8,761 nt of DNA, from positions 1 through 8,761 of the forward strand of contig SBGC01000042.1 of NCBI GenBank assembly GCA_006226985.1, given 5' to 3'. Positions 6,188 to 8,761 of this stretch are shown in pieces. The notes beneath the pieces are model-generated. The model was not told the DNA's origin, did not search any database, and worked only from the letters and a program-made list of their open reading frames with translations. The DNA is from Bacillota bacterium (GTDB taxonomy: Bacteria > Bacillota_I > Bacilli_A > Acholeplasmatales > Acholeplasmataceae). Each line of letters starts with the position of its first letter. Position 1 is the first letter of the stretch. The translations under genes were made by a program, and so were the position numbers.

Positions 6188-7322
6188 TATTCTCATTATC
6201 GGAGCAGGCATTAGTGGTGTTAGCATCGCATATAATCTTGCAAAAAAAGGCTATCAAGGGATTCATGTTGTCGATAAAGGTTATTTTACTAATGGTGCCA
6301 CAGGACGTTGTGGTGCGGGTGTAAGACAGCAATGGGCAACAGAAATGAATTGTATTCTCGCAAAAAAGAGTATTGAATTTTTCGAAAATGCAAAAGAAAT
6401 TCTTGAATATGAAGGGAATTTAGAGTTTAAACAAGAAGGTTATTTAATGCTTGCTACAACTGAGGAAGAACATGAACAATTTACAAAAAATGTGAAATTA
6501 CAAAACAGTTTAGGTATTCCTTCTAAACAGTTAACAAAGGAAGAAGCGTTAAAAATTGTTCCACACTTAAATCCTGATGCTTTTTTAAGTGCTACATTTT
6601 GCCAGACAGATGGTCATTTGAACCCCTTTAAAATGACAGAAGCTTATTATTTAGCTGCTAAAAAATTAGGTGTTACGTTTTCATTTTTTGAAGAAGTTTT
6701 AGATATTATCGTAAAGGATCAAAAAATCGAACAGGTCATCACGACAAAAAACACTTATGACACGCATCAAGTTGTTAATGCCGCTGGTGGATATTCGAAA
6801 GAAATCGGATTATTAGCAGGTGTTGATATTCCGGTGTATGCTGAAAACCATGAAATATTAGCAACGGAGCCCATTGAAAAAATTCAAGGTCCCATGGTCA
6901 TGTCCTTTTCCAAAAATATTTATTGTCAACAAGTTCCACACGGTGCATTTTTAATGGGTCGTAGCAATCCATTCGTTGAAAAGAATCACTCAACTGAATC
7001 TACATGGCAATTTCTTGATGAGATGGCTAAAACTGTTTGCGAGATTTTACCGATTGTTGGCAATTTACGTGTTGTCAGACAATGGGGTGGATCTTATAAC
7101 ATGTCACCAGATCGTCAACCCATATTAGGGAGAACCGATCAACTGGATGGCTTTTATCTTGCATGTGGATTCTCTGGTCATGGATTTATGTTTGCTCCGA
7201 TGACCGGTCTATTACTTGCTGAAGACATTATGAATGAAAAACCTTCGATTGACATGGAACCTCTTTCCATCAATCGTTTTAAAGATAAAGACGAATTTCA
7301 TATTGAAAAATCCGTCGTATAA
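6177..7322 (+). CDS. DadA/SoxB-like FAD-dependent amine dehydrogenase, probable L-proline dehydrogenase catalytic subunit
   Basis: A 381-residue member of the DAO fold (glycine/D-amino acid oxidase, sarcosine oxidase beta, PDH beta). The FAD motif IIGAGISG is at 7-14, with Asp33 at the end of the second strand. TGRCGAGVRQQW at 42-53 is the flavin-contacting segment typical of SoxB/PdhB-like proteins. WGGSYNMSPDRQPILG and CGFSGHGFMFAP (330-341) form the C-terminal flavin and substrate region. It should oxidise a secondary or primary amine and pass electrons to the iron-sulfur subunits encoded upstream. The P5C dehydrogenase 15 nt downstream points to proline (product 1-pyrroline-5-carboxylate) or hydroxyproline (inference). 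Sarcosine, an opine or a D-amino acid cannot be excluded from sequence alone. No signal peptide or membrane segment is seen, so it is probably cytoplasmic. Confidence 0.85.
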   Translation: MKTNILIIGAGISGVSIAYNLAKKGYQGIHVVDKGYFTNGATGRCGAGVRQQWATEMNCILAKKSIEFFENAKEILEYEGNLEFKQEGYLMLATTEEEHEQFTKNVKLQNSLGIPSKQLTKEEALKIVPHLNPDAFLSATFCQTDGHLNPFKMTEAYYLAAKKLGVTFSFFEEVLDIIVKDQKIEQVITTKNTYDTHQVVNAAGGYSKEIGLLAGVDIPVYAENHEILATEPIEKIQGPMVMSFSKNIYCQQVPHGAFLMGRSNPFVEKNHSTESTWQFLDEMAKTVCEILPIVGNLRVVRQWGGSYNMSPDRQPILGRTDQLDGFYLACGFSGHGFMFAPMTGLLLAEDIMNEKPSIDMEPLSINRFKDKDEFHIEKSVV

Positions 7323-7337
7323 AAAAGGAGAGATATT

Positions 7338-8761
7338 ATGGCAATTTATAGTTATCAAACAGAACCACTTACACCATTTTCTAAAGAGGAGTATCAAAAA
7401 GCGTATTTAAAAGGCTTAGAAAAAGTAAAATCATATGTTGGTGCATCGTATGATTTAGTCATCAATGGAAAAAGAGTTAAAACGAATAAGCAAATGAAGT
7501 CTTTGAATCCATCAAATCATCAAGAAGTGATTGGAACAATATCACAAGCTTCGATTGAACATGCTGATTTAGCACTCGATTCTGCACTCAAAGCGTTTGA
7601 AACATGGAAGTATGTAAAACCAGAGGTAAGAGCGGATGTTTTATTTAAGTCAGCTGCAATTTTAAGAAGAAGAAAATTCGAGTTTGCTGCATTAATGACA
7701 CTTGAAGCTGGAAAACCATGGATTGAGGCAGATGCTGATGTTGCTGAAGCCATTGACTTTTTAGAGTATTATGGTCGTCAAATGCTTCAACTTGAACACA
7801 TTGATCAAGTTGTTTTATCACGAAGAGATTTAGAAAGAAACGAATATAAGTATATTCCGCTCGGTGTTGGAGCAGTCATCTCTCCATGGAATTTCCCACT
7901 TGCTATTTTAGTAGGTATGTCATCTGCTGCGATTGTTAGTGGAAACACAGTCTTATTAAAGCCAGCTTCAACGACACAAGTTATCGCATATAAATTTGTT
8001 GAAGTTTTAGAAGAAGCAGGTCTTCCTAACGGTGTTATTAATTTTATTCCAGGAAGTGGTGCTGAGATTGGTGATTACATCGTCAATCACCCTAAAATTC
8101 GTTTTATTTCGTTTACAGGCTCTAAAGAAGTAGGTATTAGTATCTACGAAAAAGCAGCGAAAGTCCATAAGGGACAAATCTGGTTAAAACGAGTCATTGC
8201 AGAAATGGGTGGAAAGGATACGATTGTTGTCGATAAGGACGCTGACCTTGACTTAGCAGCTGATGCTATCATTAAGTCTGCATTTGGTTTTAGCGGTCAA
8301 AAATGTAGTGCATGCTCTAGAGCAGTGATTCATCAAGATGTATACGATGTTGTTGTTGAAAAAATGTTAAATGTCGTTAAAACATTACCTGTTGGACCAG
8401 CAGAATTAAAAGAAACGTTTGTCGGACCAGTTAATGATAGCAGAGCATTTGAAAAAATAACTTCATATTTTGAAGTTGGCAATAAAGAAGGAAAACTGAT
8501 TTTTGGTGGTAAGGCTGATAGCTCAAAAGGTTATTTCATCGAACCAACCATTTATATTGACGTTAAACCTGATGCTCGATTAATGCAAGAAGAAATTTTT
8601 GGACCCATTTTAGCTGTATGTAAGGTCAAAGACTTTAACGAAGCACTTGATGTTGCAAATAATACAGAGTACGGATTAACAGGTGCTGTTATATCAAATA
8701 ATCGCATGCATCTTGAAAAAGCACGAAGAGAATTTCATGTAGGAAACTTATATTTTAATCG
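7338..8761 (+). CDS. rocA: 1-pyrroline-5-carboxylate dehydrogenase (RocA type), 3' end outside window
   Basis: Oxidises P5C/glutamate semialdehyde to glutamate with NAD. 474 residues are present, and the ~515-residue family length implies about 40 are missing at the right edge. The whole length resembles B. subtilis RocA, including [56 protein letters not shown] and [15 protein letters not shown]. Catalytic residues: Asn185 (SPWNF), Glu289 (AEMGGK) and nucleophile Cys323 (GQKCS). AAGGAG at 7325-7330, 7 nt before the ATG, gives a strong start. It follows the DadA-like gene by 15 nt, so it is in the same operon and probably under the same cre/operator control. It is the best indicator that the upstream complex acts on proline. 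Confidence 0.95.
   Translation, partial: MAIYSYQTEPLTPFSKEEYQKAYLKGLEKVKSYVGASYDLVINGKRVKTNKQMKSLNPSNHQEVIGTISQASIEHADLALDSALKAFETWKYVKPEVRADVLFKSAAILRRRKFEFAALMTLEAGKPWIEADADVAEAIDFLEYYGRQMLQLEHIDQVVLSRRDLERNEYKYIPLGVGAVISPWNFPLAILVGMSSAAIVSGNTVLLKPASTTQVIAYKFVEVLEEAGLPNGVINFIPGSGAEIGDYIVNHPKIRFISFTGSKEVGISIYEKAAKVHKGQIWLKRVIAEMGGKDTIVVDKDADLDLAADAIIKSAFGFSGQKCSACSRAVIHQDVYDVVVEKMLNVVKTLPVGPAELKETFVGPVNDSRAFEKITSYFEVGNKEGKLIFGGKADSSKGYFIEPTIYIDVKPDARLMQEEIFGPILAVCKVKDFNEALDVANNTEYGLTGAVISNNRMHLEKARREFHVGNLYFN

Noticed and set aside
6093..6332. Antisense open frame across the BFD/DadA-like junction
   Set aside because: Opposite two well-supported genes and without family resemblance.
7212..7753. 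Two antisense open frames opposite the DadA-like gene end and rocA
   Set aside because: Low-complexity Ser/Ala-rich or Phe-rich translations opposite conserved coding sequence; no support as genes.
1..8761. TGA recoded to Trp (mollicute code), since no gene ends in TGA
   Set aside because: Conserved Trp positions use TGG and no in-frame TGA was noticed in the genes. Ten TAA stops are compatible with simple AT bias, so the standard code is assumed but TGA as stop is not directly shown.

Overview
The window is AT-rich (roughly one third GC by eye) and densely coded, with every gene on the + strand. All ten visible stop codons are TAA, starts are ATG, and Shine-Dalgarno sequences are purine-rich (AAGGAG, AGAGG). 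Conserved tryptophans are encoded by TGG, so nothing suggests a recoded TGA. The RocA, OhrR and RibD-like proteins look like those of low-GC Gram-positives. A Bacillota or Mycoplasmatota relative that keeps the standard code (Acholeplasma/Izemoplasma/Haloplasma type) is plausible, but the exact lineage cannot be fixed from this window.

Region 1 (1-3865) is the end of one tight operon: a 5'-truncated glutathione peroxidase, an OhrR-type peroxide-sensing MarR repressor, RibD, a RibBA protein and a HAD phosphatase, closed by a Rho-independent terminator at 3870-3896. Gene gaps range from an 8-nt overlap to 11 nt. The GTP cyclohydrolase II half of RibBA and both halves of RibD look intact. The RibB (3,4-dihydroxy-2-butanone 4-phosphate synthase) half has lost most of its catalytic residues. 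ribE and ribH, usually neighbours of these genes in Bacillota, are absent here. RibA + RibD + a phosphatase is the enzyme set needed to reach 5-amino-6-ribitylaminouracil (5-A-RU), and RibB is not needed for that. The operon may therefore make 5-A-RU rather than riboflavin, beside peroxide-defence genes.

Region 2 (3866-4041) is a compact control region. It holds the terminator, two candidate promoters, a near-consensus cre (CcpA) site and two abutting perfect inverted repeats.

Region 3 (4042-8761) is a second operon of overlapping genes: a small [2Fe-2S] protein, an FAD/NAD(P) oxidoreductase, a two-cluster [4Fe-4S] protein, a BFD-like [2Fe-2S] protein and a DadA/SoxB-like FAD amine dehydrogenase. 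A RocA-type 1-pyrroline-5-carboxylate dehydrogenase follows and runs off the right edge. The set resembles the multi-subunit dye-linked L-proline dehydrogenases of Thermococcales and the HcnABC/opine oxidase family, not the PutA/PutB barrel enzyme. With RocA it would convert proline (or a close relative) to glutamate. The cre site suggests repression when preferred sugars are present.
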